Shown: positions 6,625-14,711 of the stretch, piece by piece
Layout: every line of letters starts with the position of its first letter
Position numbering within the stretch: the stretch's first letter is position 1
Made by a program: the position numbers and the translations under genes
Notes under the pieces: generated by a model
Databases searched by the model: none
Seen by the model: the letters and a program-made list of their open reading frames with translations, nothing else
What the model was told of the DNA's origin: nothing
DNA from: Chloroflexota bacterium
GTDB lineage: Bacteria; Chloroflexota; Dormibacteria; Dormibacterales; Dormibacteraceae
Length of the DNA: 20,235 nucleotides
Assembly: GCA_005880175.1 (NCBI GenBank)
Contig: VBJR01000270.1
Span: 1-20,235 of the forward strand
Direction of reading: 5' to 3'

Positions 6625-8723
6625 AGGTCGTACAGGCCGCTGGTGCCGCTCTCTGAGGAGCTGACCAGCGTGCCGTGCTGGGTCACCCACGAGGTCACGG
6701 ACTGCGAGCCGCCGTCCGGCCCGCCGCCGCCACCGCCGACGAGGACGTAGCGCAGCTCGCCTGCCCTGACCAGCGCCTGCAGCTTGCCGACGGTCATCGC
6801 CGGGTCGCTGCCGGAGAAGCCGCCCATCGCCAGCACGGGCTGTCCAGTCGCCAGCTCGATCGGGGCGGCCTGGTTCGCCGAGGCGACCGCGACCAGCCAC
6901 GTGGCACTGCCCTTGTTGCGCTCCAGGTAGGCGGTCAGCGTGCTGTTGGCGCCGCCGTCGCCGCCGGGGCCGCCGCCGGCGAACGTGGGCGCCCCGCCCT
7001 GCGCGGTAGCGCCGCCCCCGGCCGGGAACCCGTTCCCGCCGGGGAACCCGCCGCCGCGGACGAAGCCCCCCGGCTGCGCGTCGCCGGGAACGAACCGCGC
7101 CCCGGCGGGCGGGCCGCCGCCGCCGGGCCGGCCGAACCCGCCCGAGACCTGCGGCCCCGAGCTGGGGATCGAGCCCTGGTCGGCGTGGCTGACCGTGTCG
7201 ATCGCGTACGCGGCCGGCCCGAACAGGACGGCCGCCAGGCCGACCGTGAGCGCCACCGCCGGCGCCCGGGCCGCGACCCGGGGCACGCCCGCCAGCGCCT
7301 GCCGCGGCAGCAGCAGCACGACGGCCGCCGCCACCGCGAGCACCAGCTCGGCGGTGCCGAGGCCAGGCAGGAAGGACGGGGTGCGGGCCAGGAGCTGCGC
7401 GCCCCACCAGCCGGTCACCACCAGGCCGGCGGCGCCCACCACGGCCCCGACGTACGAGCGGTTCCGGAGCCGCCACACGTCCACCGCGCCGGCGCCGACC
7501 AGCCCCGCGACGCCGGGCGCCATCGCCACCGTGTAGTACGGGTGGAAGATGCCGGCGGCGAAGCTGAACACGACCGCGTGGGTCAGCAGCCAGCCGCCCC
7601 ACAGCACGTAGCCGGCGCGGGCGAGGTCGGTGCGCGGGGAGCGCCGGTGCAGCCACAGCCCGGCGATCAGCGCGGCCGCCGCCAGCGGCAGCAGCCAGCT
7701 GATCTCGCCGGCGAGCTGGTCGTTGAACAGGCGGAGCAGACCGGCCTGGCCGCCGAAGCCGCCGCCGCCTCCGCCGCCGCCCGGACCACCGGGGCCCCCG
7801 GCGAACGCGCGGCCGGCGCCCCGCGCCGCGCCGCCGACGAAGCTGCCGAACGCGCCGAAGACCCGGCTGAACCCGTCGTAGCCGAAGATCAGGTTGAGGA
7901 CGGAGTTGTCGGTGCTGCCGCCGATGAACGGCCGCTGGCTGGCGGGCACCAGGGTCACGATCGCCACCCACCAGCCGGAGCTGACGACCAGCACGCCGGC
8001 CGCCGCCAGCAGCTCGCCGATGCGCCGCAGCCACGTGCGCGGGCCGAGCAGCAGGTACGTCAGCACCAGGGCCGGCAGCACGACGTACGCCTGCATGTAC
8101 TTGGTCAGGAACGCGAGTCCGATGGCCGCTGCCGCCAGCAGGAGCCAGCGGGTGCGGCCGGTCCGCAGCGAGCGCACGAGCATCCACGCGGCCGCCACCA
8201 TCAGGAAGGTCAGCAGCGCGTCGGGGTTGTTGAACCGGAACATGAGGACGGCGACGGGGGTCAGCGCCATGACGACGGCGGCCACCAGCCCGGCCACCAC
8301 GCCCGCCGTCCGGCGCACAACGTCCGCGACCAGCGCCACGCTGGCGACGCCGAGCAGCGCCTCGGGCAGCAGCATGCTCCACGTCGAGAAGCCGAAGACC
8401 CGGCCGGACAGCGCCATCAGCCAGAGCGCGGCGGGCGGCTTGTCCACGGTGATGAAGCTGCCGGCGTCGAGGGCGCCGAAGAAGAACGCCTTCCAGCTCC
8501 TGGTCGCCGCCAGCACGGCGGCCGAGTAGTAGCTGTTCGCGTAGCCGTTGCGGTCGAGTCCCCACACGTACAGCACGGTGGTCAGGACGAGGACGGCGAG
8601 GAAGGCGGGGCGGACCCAGGCGGGGTCCTGGGCCCGGCCCAGCACGAGGGACCGCAGCCGGGCTGCCACCCCGCCTCCCGCCGGTCGCGGGAGGGCGGGG
8701 GCGGGCGGGTACGTCGTGTCCAT
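6609..8723 (-). CDS. GT39-like membrane glycosyltransferase with Gly-rich segments
   Basis: The 704-residue protein resembles bacterial ArnT/PMT-like (GT39 / PF13231-type) transferases, which move a sugar from a polyprenyl-phosphate carrier to an acceptor outside the membrane. Seen directly: GLDRNGYANSYYSAAV (about residues 55-70) with a following Asp, the VDKPPAALW motif (93-101), FRFNNPDALL in a luminal loop, and about ten or more hydrophobic helices. A Gly-rich stretch near residue 310 and a longer Gly/Pro-rich linker (coded about 6940-7150) separate helices from a soluble C-terminal domain. That domain includes YLERNKGSATWLVAV and LAMGGFSGSDPAMT. The ATG at 8723 overlaps the stop of the upstream GT2-GtrA gene by one base, so the pair is coupled. 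The donor is probably the lipid-linked sugar made by that neighbour; the acceptor is unknown. Confidence 0.92.
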   Translation of the reverse strand: MDTTYPPAPALPRPAGGGVAARLRSLVLGRAQDPAWVRPAFLAVLVLTTVLYVWGLDRNGYANSYYSAAVLAATRSWKAFFFGALDAGSFITVDKPPAALWLMALSGRVFGFSTWSMLLPEALLGVASVALVADVVRRTAGVVAGLVAAVVMALTPVAVLMFRFNNPDALLTFLMVAAAWMLVRSLRTGRTRWLLLAAAAIGLAFLTKYMQAYVVLPALVLTYLLLGPRTWLRRIGELLAAAGVLVVSSGWWVAIVTLVPASQRPFIGGSTDNSVLNLIFGYDGFSRVFGAFGSFVGGAARGAGRAFAGGPGGPGGGGGGGGFGGQAGLLRLFNDQLAGEISWLLPLAAAALIAGLWLHRRSPRTDLARAGYVLWGGWLLTHAVVFSFAAGIFHPYYTVAMAPGVAGLVGAGAVDVWRLRNRSYVGAVVGAAGLVVTGWWGAQLLARTPSFLPGLGTAELVLAVAAAVVLLLPRQALAGVPRVAARAPAVALTVGLAAVLFGPAAYAIDTVSHADQGSIPSSGPQVSGGFGRPGGGGPPAGARFVPGDAQPGGFVRGGGFPGGNGFPAGGGATAQGGAPTFAGGGPGGDGGANSTLTAYLERNKGSATWLVAVASANQAAPIELATGQPVLAMGGFSGSDPAMTVGKLQALVRAGELRYVLVGGGGGGPDGGSQSVTSWVTQHGTLVSSSESGTSGLYDLSGAV

Positions 8724-9949
8724 CAGGCTTGCCTCCTGGGGATCTCGATCACCTGGCCGATCCGCCGGCGCCGCTCGAAGATGAGCGCCCGGAGCAGCGC
8801 GAACCGCGCCCCGGTGGCGACGGCGCCGGCGGCCAGGAGGACCACCAGCTCCGTCGTCCGGGTCGCGTCCGGCCGCAGGGCCAGCAGGAAGGTGAGGGAG
8901 AGGTTGGTGCAGACGAGGGCGAGGGCGAACGCGACCAGGCCGCCGAGGTGGTCGCCGGCCAGGCCGCCGCTGCCCCGCACGCCGAACGTGAAGCGGCGGT
9001 TCGCGACCGTGTTGGCGACGGCCGTCACCACGAGGGCGATCGCGTTGGCCACCGGGGTCGGGGCGAGCGGCCGCAGGAGCAGGAACAGCAGCGCGTAGGC
9101 CGCCGTGCTGATCGTGCCGATCAGGGCGAAGGTGGCGATCTGGCGCGCGAGGCCGGGCGCGGCCCGCTGGCTCAGGCGTCCGCGGAGGCCGCGCAGCGGG
9201 TCGGGGCCCAGCAGCCGGCGGGACAGGCGGGCCACCCCGCGCAGGTCCTCCATCGCGGTGGCGACCACGTCCACGCGCGAGTCGGGGTCGTCCTTCCAGT
9301 CCACCGGGACCTCGTGGATGCGCATGCCGGCGCGCTCGGCCAGCACGAGCAGCTCGGTGTCGAAGAACCAGCGCCGGTTCTCGACCAGCGGCAGCAGGGC
9401 GCGGGCGACGTCGGCCCGGATCGCCTTGAAGCCGCACTGGGCGTCGCGGAAGCCGACCCCCAGCACCACGCGGAGCAGGAGGTTGTAGCAGCGCGAGATC
9501 ACCTCGCGCCGGGGCCCGCGCACCACCCGGGCACCGGGAGCCAGGCGGCTGCCGATCGCCAGGTCGCTGTGCCCGGAGAGGAGCGGGGCGACGAGCGGGA
9601 GCAGCGCGTCCAGGTCGGTGGAGAGGTCCACGTCGGTGTACGCGAGGACCATGGCGTCGCTGTCGAGCCAGGCCCGCGCCAGCGCGCCGCCCCGGCCCTT
9701 GGCCGGCAGGTGGATCGCGCGGACGTCCGGCAGCTCGCGCTCCAGCGTCTCGGCCATCGCCCACGTGCGGTCGGTGCTGCCGTTGTCCACGATCGTGACC
9801 CTCGCCGACACGGGGAAGTGGTCGCGGAGGTAGGCCTGCAGGCGCCGGACGGCGGGCTCCAGGCCGGCCTCCTCGTTGTGGACGGGGACGACGACGTCGA
9901 CCGCGGGCGCGGCCGGGACCTCGTCCGATGAGAGGGCGGTCACGTGCAT
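8723..9949 (-). CDS. Bifunctional GT2 (polyprenyl-phosphate glycosyltransferase) - GtrA protein
   Basis: Residues about 15-245 form a GT2 domain of the dolichol-phosphate mannose/glucose synthase type: VDVVVPVHNEE (17-27), IVDNGSTDRTW, AYTDVDLSTD (103-112, the DxD-like metal site), GSRLAPGARVVRGPRR and QCGFKAIRAD (171-180). Residues about 268-393 form a four-helix GtrA domain (IATFALIGTISTAAYALLFLL; ANTVANRRFTFG). The first domain would load a sugar from a nucleotide donor onto polyprenyl phosphate on the cytoplasmic face, and GtrA is thought to help flip it. The following GT39 gene overlaps by one base and is the likely user. The ATG at 9949 has GAGG just upstream. The sugar is not predictable. 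Confidence 0.93.
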   Translation of the reverse strand: MHVTALSSDEVPAAPAVDVVVPVHNEEAGLEPAVRRLQAYLRDHFPVSARVTIVDNGSTDRTWAMAETLERELPDVRAIHLPAKGRGGALARAWLDSDAMVLAYTDVDLSTDLDALLPLVAPLLSGHSDLAIGSRLAPGARVVRGPRREVISRCYNLLLRVVLGVGFRDAQCGFKAIRADVARALLPLVENRRWFFDTELLVLAERAGMRIHEVPVDWKDDPDSRVDVVATAMEDLRGVARLSRRLLGPDPLRGLRGRLSQRAAPGLARQIATFALIGTISTAAYALLFLLLRPLAPTPVANAIALVVTAVANTVANRRFTFGVRGSGGLAGDHLGGLVAFALALVCTNLSLTFLLALRPDATRTTELVVLLAAGAVATGARFALLRALIFERRRRIGQVIEIPRRQA

Positions 9950-10019
9950 GGGCCTCAGGTTGGGGCCCGCGGCTTCAGCTCCCGTGAGACCGGACTGGGA
10001 GTTTCCTGTGAGCGGGCCG

Positions 10020-10661
10020 TCAGTCGCCGCGGACCGGGGCGCCGGTGCACGCCCGCAGCGTCGCCAGGTCCACGCCGGGGGCCAGGTCGATCGCCGTCAG
10101 GCCGTCCTCGTCCACCTGGAGCACCGCGAAGTTGGTGTAGACGCGGTCGACGCAGCGGGCCGCGGTCAGCGGGTACGTGCACTCCTCGACGACCTTGGGA
10201 CGGCCGCTCTTGTCCACGTGCGTCATCAGCACCCACACCTGGCGGGCGCCCGCGGCCAGGTCCATCGCCCCGCCCACGCTGCCCAGCTTCTGGCCGGCCA
10301 CCCGCCAGTTGGCCAGGTCGCCGCGGGCCGAGACCTGCATGCCGCCCAGCACGGCGACGTCCAGCCGGCCGCCCCGGATGATCGTGAAGGAGACGGTGTG
10401 GTCGCAGATCGACGCGCCGAGCGCCAGCGTGCATGGGTTCTTGCCGGCGTCGATGAGGTCCGGGTCCTCCTGGCCCCGCGGCGGCGGCGGGCCCATGCCC
10501 ACGATGCCGTTCTCGCTGTGGTGCATGACCTCGCGCTCGGGCGGGATGTGCGCGGTGACCAGCGTCGGCATCCCGATCCCGAGGTTGACGTACGCGCCGT
10601 CGGGGATGTCGCGGGCCAGCCGCGCGGCCATCTGGTCGGTGGTCCAGCCCTGCGGGGTCAT
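10020..10661 (-). CDS. 3-oxoacid / 3-oxoadipate CoA-transferase, beta subunit
   Basis: The 213-residue protein is the B subunit of a family I CoA-transferase. The catalytic glutamate is in MHHSENGIVGMG, followed by family landmarks EEDPDLIDAGK-like (here QEDPDLIDAGK), RGGRLDVAVLGGMQVS, GAMDLAAGARQVWV and ECTYPLTAARCVDRVYT. The enzyme moves CoA from succinyl-CoA to a 3-oxoacid. Similarity is comparable to PcaJ (3-oxoadipate) and ScoB (acetoacetate), and no pca or acetone genes nearby settle the substrate, so I give no symbol. Its ATG at 10661 overlaps the alpha-subunit stop as ATGA, so the subunits are co-translated. Size is normal for the family. Seventy bases separate it from the downstream GT2-GtrA gene. 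Confidence 0.93.
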   Translation of the reverse strand: MTPQGWTTDQMAARLARDIPDGAYVNLGIGMPTLVTAHIPPEREVMHHSENGIVGMGPPPPRGQEDPDLIDAGKNPCTLALGASICDHTVSFTIIRGGRLDVAVLGGMQVSARGDLANWRVAGQKLGSVGGAMDLAAGARQVWVLMTHVDKSGRPKVVEECTYPLTAARCVDRVYTNFAVLQVDEDGLTAIDLAPGVDLATLRACTGAPVRGD

Positions 10662-11329
10662 GGCGCTTCTCCCACCTGGACGACCCGGTCCACGAAGATG
10701 CCGGGCGTGTGCACGTCGTCGGGGTCGATCGACCCGGGCGGCACGACCTCCGCGACCTCGGCGACCGTGTGCCGGGCCGCCATCGCCATCACCGGGTTGA
10801 AGTTGCGGGCGGAGAGGCGGTGGCGGAGGTTGCCGAAGCGGTCGCCCCGGAACGCGGTGACCAGCGCCACGTCGCCCCGGAGCGGCTGCTCCAGGACGTG
10901 CAGCCGGCCCTCGATCTCGCGCGTCTCCTTGCCGGCCATCAGGTCGGTGCCGGCGCCGGTCGGCGTGTAGAAGCCGCCCAGCCCGGCCGCGGCGGCGCGC
11001 AGCCGCTCCGCCAGCGTGCCCTGGGGCACCAGCTCCAGCTCGCACTCGCCGCTCTCGTACGCGGCCACGAAGTGGTGGTTGCCGGCCTGGGCCGGGAACG
11101 AGGCGCAGGCCCTGCGGACCAGGTGGTGCTTGAAGAGGAGCGCGAGGCCGGTCTCGCCGGTGCCGCAGTTGTTCGAGACGATCGTCAGGTCGCGGCGGCC
11201 GAGCCGGACCAGGGCCTCGATCAGGTGGACCGGGACGCCGACGTTGCCGAACCCGCCGACCAGGACGACATCCCCGTCGCGGACCCCGGCGACCGCCTCG
11301 TCCGCGGACGCGACGACCTTGTCGATCAC
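10658..11329 (-). CDS. 3-oxoacid / 3-oxoadipate CoA-transferase, alpha subunit
   Basis: This is the 223-residue A subunit, partner of the overlapping beta subunit. Signature segments are VLVGGFGNVGVPVHLI near the N-terminus, IVSNNCGTGETGLALL, ELELVPQGTLAERLRAA, the Gly-rich FYTPTGAGTDLMAGKETREIEG and, at the end, HTPGIFVDRVVQV. These match PcaI/ScoA-type proteins. It is cytoplasmic and part of a hetero-oligomer. I chose the GTG at 11329 because the protein then begins VIDKVVASADEAV, as family members do; there is no strong ribosome site. The gene follows the Smr-like gene by only 19 bases, so translation may depend on readthrough of ribosomes from it. The substrate is not resolved between acetoacetate and 3-oxoadipate. 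Confidence 0.92.
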   Translation of the reverse strand: MIDKVVASADEAVAGVRDGDVVLVGGFGNVGVPVHLIEALVRLGRRDLTIVSNNCGTGETGLALLFKHHLVRRACASFPAQAGNHHFVAAYESGECELELVPQGTLAERLRAAAAGLGGFYTPTGAGTDLMAGKETREIEGRLHVLEQPLRGDVALVTAFRGDRFGNLRHRLSARNFNPVMAMAARHTVAEVAEVVPPGSIDPDDVHTPGIFVDRVVQVGEAP

Positions 11330-11348
11330 GCGGTCATGGTACGGCCCG

Positions 11349-11687
11349 TCAGCCGCCGCGGCGGCCGTGGGCCGCGCGTGGCGGCGGGCTCCACGTCTCC
11401 CGGCGCGGGCGCGGGTTCCGGCGCAGCGCCACCACCAGGGACGACGCCCGCGGCCACGAGTCGTCGCGCCGGCTCCAGAGGTCCAGGTCGCCGCGCTGCA
11501 GCAGTCCCCGCAGCTCCCACTTGATCCGGCCCCGGCCGCCGGCGACCGGCTCCCGCACGTCCGCCGCACCGTGCAGCAGCTCGATCTCGTCATACCCGTT
11601 CTCGTACGCCTCCCGGACCCGGGTGACCGCGAACCGCACGGCGGTGAGGACGTCCAGCCCGTGCAGGTCCTCGACGCGGCGGCGCAC
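11349..11687 (-). CDS. Small Smr-like domain protein
   Basis: The 112-residue product starts with a GTG at 11687 (RRRVEDLHGLDVLTAVRFAV). It resembles an Smr (MutS2 C-terminal-like) domain: DLHGLDVLTA near the N-terminus, then ENGYDEIELLHGAADVRE, then GRIKWELRGLL. In Smr domains the first DLHG and the later HGxG segment form the nucleic-acid-binding or nicking site. Here the second is HGAAD, so the GxG part is altered and nuclease activity is doubtful. The last 35 residues are Arg/Pro-rich and likely disordered. It is the first gene of the minus-strand block and lies 19 bases before the CoA-transferase, with no obvious functional link. The gene call is moderately sure, the domain call less so. 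Confidence 0.6.
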   Translation of the reverse strand: MRRRVEDLHGLDVLTAVRFAVTRVREAYENGYDEIELLHGAADVREPVAGGRGRIKWELRGLLQRGDLDLWSRRDDSWPRASSLVVALRRNPRPRRETWSPPPRAAHGRRGG

Positions 11688-11724
11688 GGTTCGAGCTTAT
11701 CGCCTCCCCGAGCCCGCTCAGGAG

Positions 11725-11753
11725 TTGCAGCGGTCCCGGTTCACTGGTAGATC
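11725..11753 (+). promoter_or_regulatory. Candidate promoter of the secreted HExxE protein gene
   Basis: TTGCAG (11725-11730) and TAGATC (11748-11753) are spaced 17 bases apart. They resemble -35 and -10 elements in a region of locally lower GC between divergent genes. The ATG at 11827 would lie about 65 bases downstream of the start point, preceded by a G-rich ribosome site (about 11812-11818). This is a pattern match only. Confidence 0.4.
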
Positions 11754-11826
11754 ATCTGGCACCGCCGTGGAAGGGGGAAGGCGGTGGCTTGCCCGCCAAG
11801 GGGCTGTGCGAAGGGGGAACGTACAC

Positions 11827-12741
11827 ATGCGCACACGTGCGTTGATGTCGGCGTTGGGGGCCGCCGCGGCCACCCTGCTCTTCTCGGTCGGCGCGAGCGC
11901 GAGCGCGCCCGCGGCTGGTACCGCGCCGTCGTCGGCGAAGGTGTTCCGGCCCGTCGGGTTCCACCAGACGACGGGCGCGGCGTCCGCCGCGCCGGCCGCG
12001 TCGTCCCGGAACCTCCAGTACATGGGTGGCAGCGTCCTCGCTGTCCCCAAGGCGTTCATCATCTTCTGGGGCCCTGACTGGAACACCGGCTGGACGACCG
12101 GCGGGTTCACCAGCGCCCAGGCCCAGACGTACATCACGTCGTTCTTCGGCGGCGTCGGCGGCGGCAGCTGGATCAACAGCACGACCCAGTACTGCTCGGG
12201 CGTGGCCGCCGGCTCGCAGACGTGCGGCTCCACGGGCCGCATCACGAACCCGACCGCCCAGTTCGGCGGCTCGTGGGTGGACACCACGACGGTGCCGACC
12301 CGGCCGACCGACCCGCACAACAAGTCGATCAGCGGCTTCGGCACGCAGTTCTGCGCCTACCACGACAACACGAGCTTCAACGGCCAGCCGCTGGCGTACG
12401 CCAACATGCCGTACGCCCCGGACGCCGGCACGTCGTGCGGGCGGAACTTCGTGAACGCCTCGAACAGCTCGTTCGGCAACGGCTTCTTCGACGGCCTCAG
12501 CATCGTGGCCGGTCACGAGTACGCCGAGGCGGTCACCGACGCGTTCCCGAGCAACAGGATCGCGTGGCTCGACACCAGCGGCGAGGAGAACGGCGACAAG
12601 TGCGCCTGGAACACGGGCCCCGGCCCGCAGTCCGCCTCGACCAACGTCACCGAGGGCAGCCACTCGTTCGCCGTCCAGTCGCTGTGGTCGAACGCGGCCA
12701 ACAGCGCCACCGGCGGCTGCGTCATCAACCGCATTTCATAA
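11827..12741 (+). CDS. Secreted protein with HExxE motif (EXORDIUM-like / putative metalloprotease)
   Basis: The 304-residue protein has a clear export signal: MRTRALMSALGAAAATLLFSVGASASA, with likely cleavage after about residue 27. The mature part begins with GGSVLAVPKAFIIFWGPDW (68-85), a segment like those in EXORDIUM/PHI-1-like extracellular proteins. The core GHEYAEAVTDAFP (229-241) carries HEYAE (His230, Glu231, Glu234), and WLDTSGEENGDKCAW (247-261) follows. An HExxE helix followed by a conserved acidic segment suggests a zinc site, so extracellular protease activity is plausible but unproven. Several Cys residues (123, 133, 176, 204, 259 and one near the end) could form disulfides. 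The ATG has a strong G-rich ribosome site. It stands alone, with a hairpin after its stop. Confidence 0.85.
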   Translation: MRTRALMSALGAAAATLLFSVGASASAPAAGTAPSSAKVFRPVGFHQTTGAASAAPAASSRNLQYMGGSVLAVPKAFIIFWGPDWNTGWTTGGFTSAQAQTYITSFFGGVGGGSWINSTTQYCSGVAAGSQTCGSTGRITNPTAQFGGSWVDTTTVPTRPTDPHNKSISGFGTQFCAYHDNTSFNGQPLAYANMPYAPDAGTSCGRNFVNASNSSFGNGFFDGLSIVAGHEYAEAVTDAFPSNRIAWLDTSGEENGDKCAWNTGPGPQSASTNVTEGSHSFAVQSLWSNAANSATGGCVINRIS

Positions 12742-12754
12742 ACGGTTCGTAAAG

Positions 12755-12779
12755 GGGGGACGGGCGCGTCCCGTCCCCC
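12755..12779 (+). terminator. Perfect 10-bp hairpin between the secreted protein and PBP genes
   Basis: GGGGGACGGG (12755-12764) pairs exactly with CCCGTCCCCC (12770-12779) across the loop CGCGT. It starts 14 bases after the upstream TAA and ends 15 bases before the PBP GTG. No T-tract follows. It may terminate the upstream transcript, or, if read through, sit in the PBP mRNA leader and limit its translation. Confidence 0.65.
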
Positions 12780-12794
12780 GTAGACTGCCCACTC

Positions 12795-14711
12795 GTGCGC
12801 CTCTGGACCGCCCTGGCGATCCTCTCCACGGTGGCGGTGCTGAGCCTGGGCGCGTACGCGGGCTGGAACCTCCGCGACCTGCCCCAGCCCGGCAACGCGG
12901 CCGCGCTGGCGGGCATCGACCGCACGGTGGACATCTACGACCGCGGCAGCCAGCTGATCGCGCAGCGCGCGGCCGACGGGCAGTTCTCCATCTACACCCC
13001 GCTCTCCCAGATGGGGAGCTACGGGCCGGCCGCGACGCTGGCGGCCGAGGACCGCGGGTTCTACCACCACGCCGCGGTGGACATGCCGTCTCTGCTGCGG
13101 GCCGCCGCGACGGACGCGGTGAACGGCCGCGTGGTGGAGGGCGGCAGCACGATCACGCAGGAGCTGGTCAAGATCCAGCTGGTCGGTTCCGAGCAGACGC
13201 TCTCCCGCAAGCTGCAGGAGGGCTTCCTCGCCTACGCGATGGAGCGCAGGTACTCGAAGGACGACATCCTCACGATGTACCTGAACCGGGTCTACTACGG
13301 GCACGGCGCGTACGGCCTGGCGTCGGCCACCAAGGCCTTCTTCGGCAAGGACAGGTCGCCGGCCGACCTGTCCCCGGCCCAGGCCGCGTTCCTGGCCGGG
13401 CTGCTCCAGGCGCCCAATGGCTACGACCCCAGCGTCAACTACGACGGCGCCCGGGCGCGCGAGCTGTACGTGCTCGCCGGCATGCGCGGCATGGGCGTGC
13501 TGACGGCGGCCCAGGAGCAGCAGGCGGAGCAGGAGAACGTCCACGCCGAGCTGAAGTTCGACCTGTCGTACCGCGCCGTCCGGGCGCCGCACTTCGTGGA
13601 CTGGGTCATGCAGCGGGCCGAGCGCGACATCGGCACCGCCGCGCTGCAGCAGGGCGGCCGCGTCTACACGACGCTCGACCTCGGGCTGCAGACGCTGGCG
13701 GAGCAGGCGGTGGCGTCCGGCGTCAGGGACCTCGGCCACCTGGGCGTCGACAACGGGGCGCTGATGGCGGTCAGGCCGTCGACAGGCGAGATCCTGGCCT
13801 GGGTCGGCTCGGCCAACTACGAGGACGACGCGATCGGCGGCCAGTTCGACATCGTGACCGCGCAGCTCCAGCCCGGCTCGACGTTCAAGCCCTACGTGTT
13901 CGAGGCGGCGCTGCGCGACCACCGGATCACGCTCTGCAGCACCGTGCAGGACAAGCCCACCGATTTCGGCGGCGGCTATCGCCCGCAGGACTACGACGGC
14001 AAGTTCCTGGGCGCGATGAGCGCCCAGCGGGCGCTCGTCCTCTCGCGCAACGTGCCGGCGATCCAGGTCGCGCAGCTCGAGGGCATGGACCGCGTGGACG
14101 CGCTGGCCAGGCAGATGGGAGTCACCTCGCCGCTGGGCACGAACCTGGCCACCGCGATCGGCGCCAGCACCGTCAGCATCTACGACCAGGTGCAGGGCTA
14201 CGCCGTGTTCGCCAACCAGGGCCGGAAGGTGCCGCTCATCGCCATCTCGCGCATCGAGGACCCGGCCGGCGACGTGCTGTTCGAGACCCGGCCGGGCACC
14301 CAGGGCGGCCAGCAGACGGTCCTCTCCCCGGCCCAGTCCTACCTGATCACGAACACGCTGCAGGACTACCAGCGGGTCTGGGGCCTGGGCTGGAACCGGC
14401 AGATGGCCGGCAAGTCGGGCACCACCGGCAGCCAGACGGGGGTCCACCCGGACGCCTGGATGATGGCCTACAACCCGGACATCGTGATCGGCGCCTGGGC
14501 CGGCAGCACCAACGACGAGGCGAAGAGCGCCGCCACCTCCGCCTACGGCACGGACGTGGGCAAGACGATCGAGGCCCGGTTCGTCAACGGCCTGCCCCGC
14601 GACTACTCACACTGGTACTCGCGGCCCGGCGGCCTGGTCAGCGCCCACGGCGGGCAGCTGTTCCTGCCCGGCACGCAGACCCACCCCGGCTGCGCCGCTC
14701 CTCAGGGGTAG
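12795..14711 (+). CDS. Class A penicillin-binding protein (transglycosylase-transpeptidase)
   Basis: The 638-residue protein polymerises and crosslinks peptidoglycan outside the membrane. One N-terminal membrane helix (LWTALAILSTVAVLSLGAYA) has almost no cytoplasmic tail. The GT51 transglycosylase domain has the catalytic Glu85 in AAEDRGFYHH, then GGSTITQELVK (117-127), RKLQEGFLAYAMERRYSKDDIL and YLNRVYYGHGAYG. The transpeptidase domain has the SxxK motif Ser362-Lys365 in PGSTFKP, SRN (417-419) and KSGTTG (540-545). All catalytic motifs are intact. The GTG at 12795 has no good ribosome site, and a strong hairpin lies just before it, so translation may be low or regulated. The gene ends 10 bases into the convergent membrane-protein gene. 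The family assignment is firm; the exact paralogue is not known. Confidence 0.95.
   Translation: MRLWTALAILSTVAVLSLGAYAGWNLRDLPQPGNAAALAGIDRTVDIYDRGSQLIAQRAADGQFSIYTPLSQMGSYGPAATLAAEDRGFYHHAAVDMPSLLRAAATDAVNGRVVEGGSTITQELVKIQLVGSEQTLSRKLQEGFLAYAMERRYSKDDILTMYLNRVYYGHGAYGLASATKAFFGKDRSPADLSPAQAAFLAGLLQAPNGYDPSVNYDGARARELYVLAGMRGMGVLTAAQEQQAEQENVHAELKFDLSYRAVRAPHFVDWVMQRAERDIGTAALQQGGRVYTTLDLGLQTLAEQAVASGVRDLGHLGVDNGALMAVRPSTGEILAWVGSANYEDDAIGGQFDIVTAQLQPGSTFKPYVFEAALRDHRITLCSTVQDKPTDFGGGYRPQDYDGKFLGAMSAQRALVLSRNVPAIQVAQLEGMDRVDALARQMGVTSPLGTNLATAIGASTVSIYDQVQGYAVFANQGRKVPLIAISRIEDPAGDVLFETRPGTQGGQQTVLSPAQSYLITNTLQDYQRVWGLGWNRQMAGKSGTTGSQTGVHPDAWMMAYNPDIVIGAWAGSTNDEAKSAATSAYGTDVGKTIEARFVNGLPRDYSHWYSRPGGLVSAHGGQLFLPGTQTHPGCAAPQG

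Noticed and set aside
6675..9098. Very long open frame on the plus strand opposite the glycosyltransferases
   Set aside because: Composition is His/Gln/Arg-rich without motifs, and it spans two well-recognised minus-strand genes.
9950..10019. Terminator between the CoA-transferase and GT2-GtrA genes
   Set aside because: Only a weak AGCTCCC / GGGAGTT pairing with a mismatch is visible; I cannot tell whether the block is one or two transcripts.
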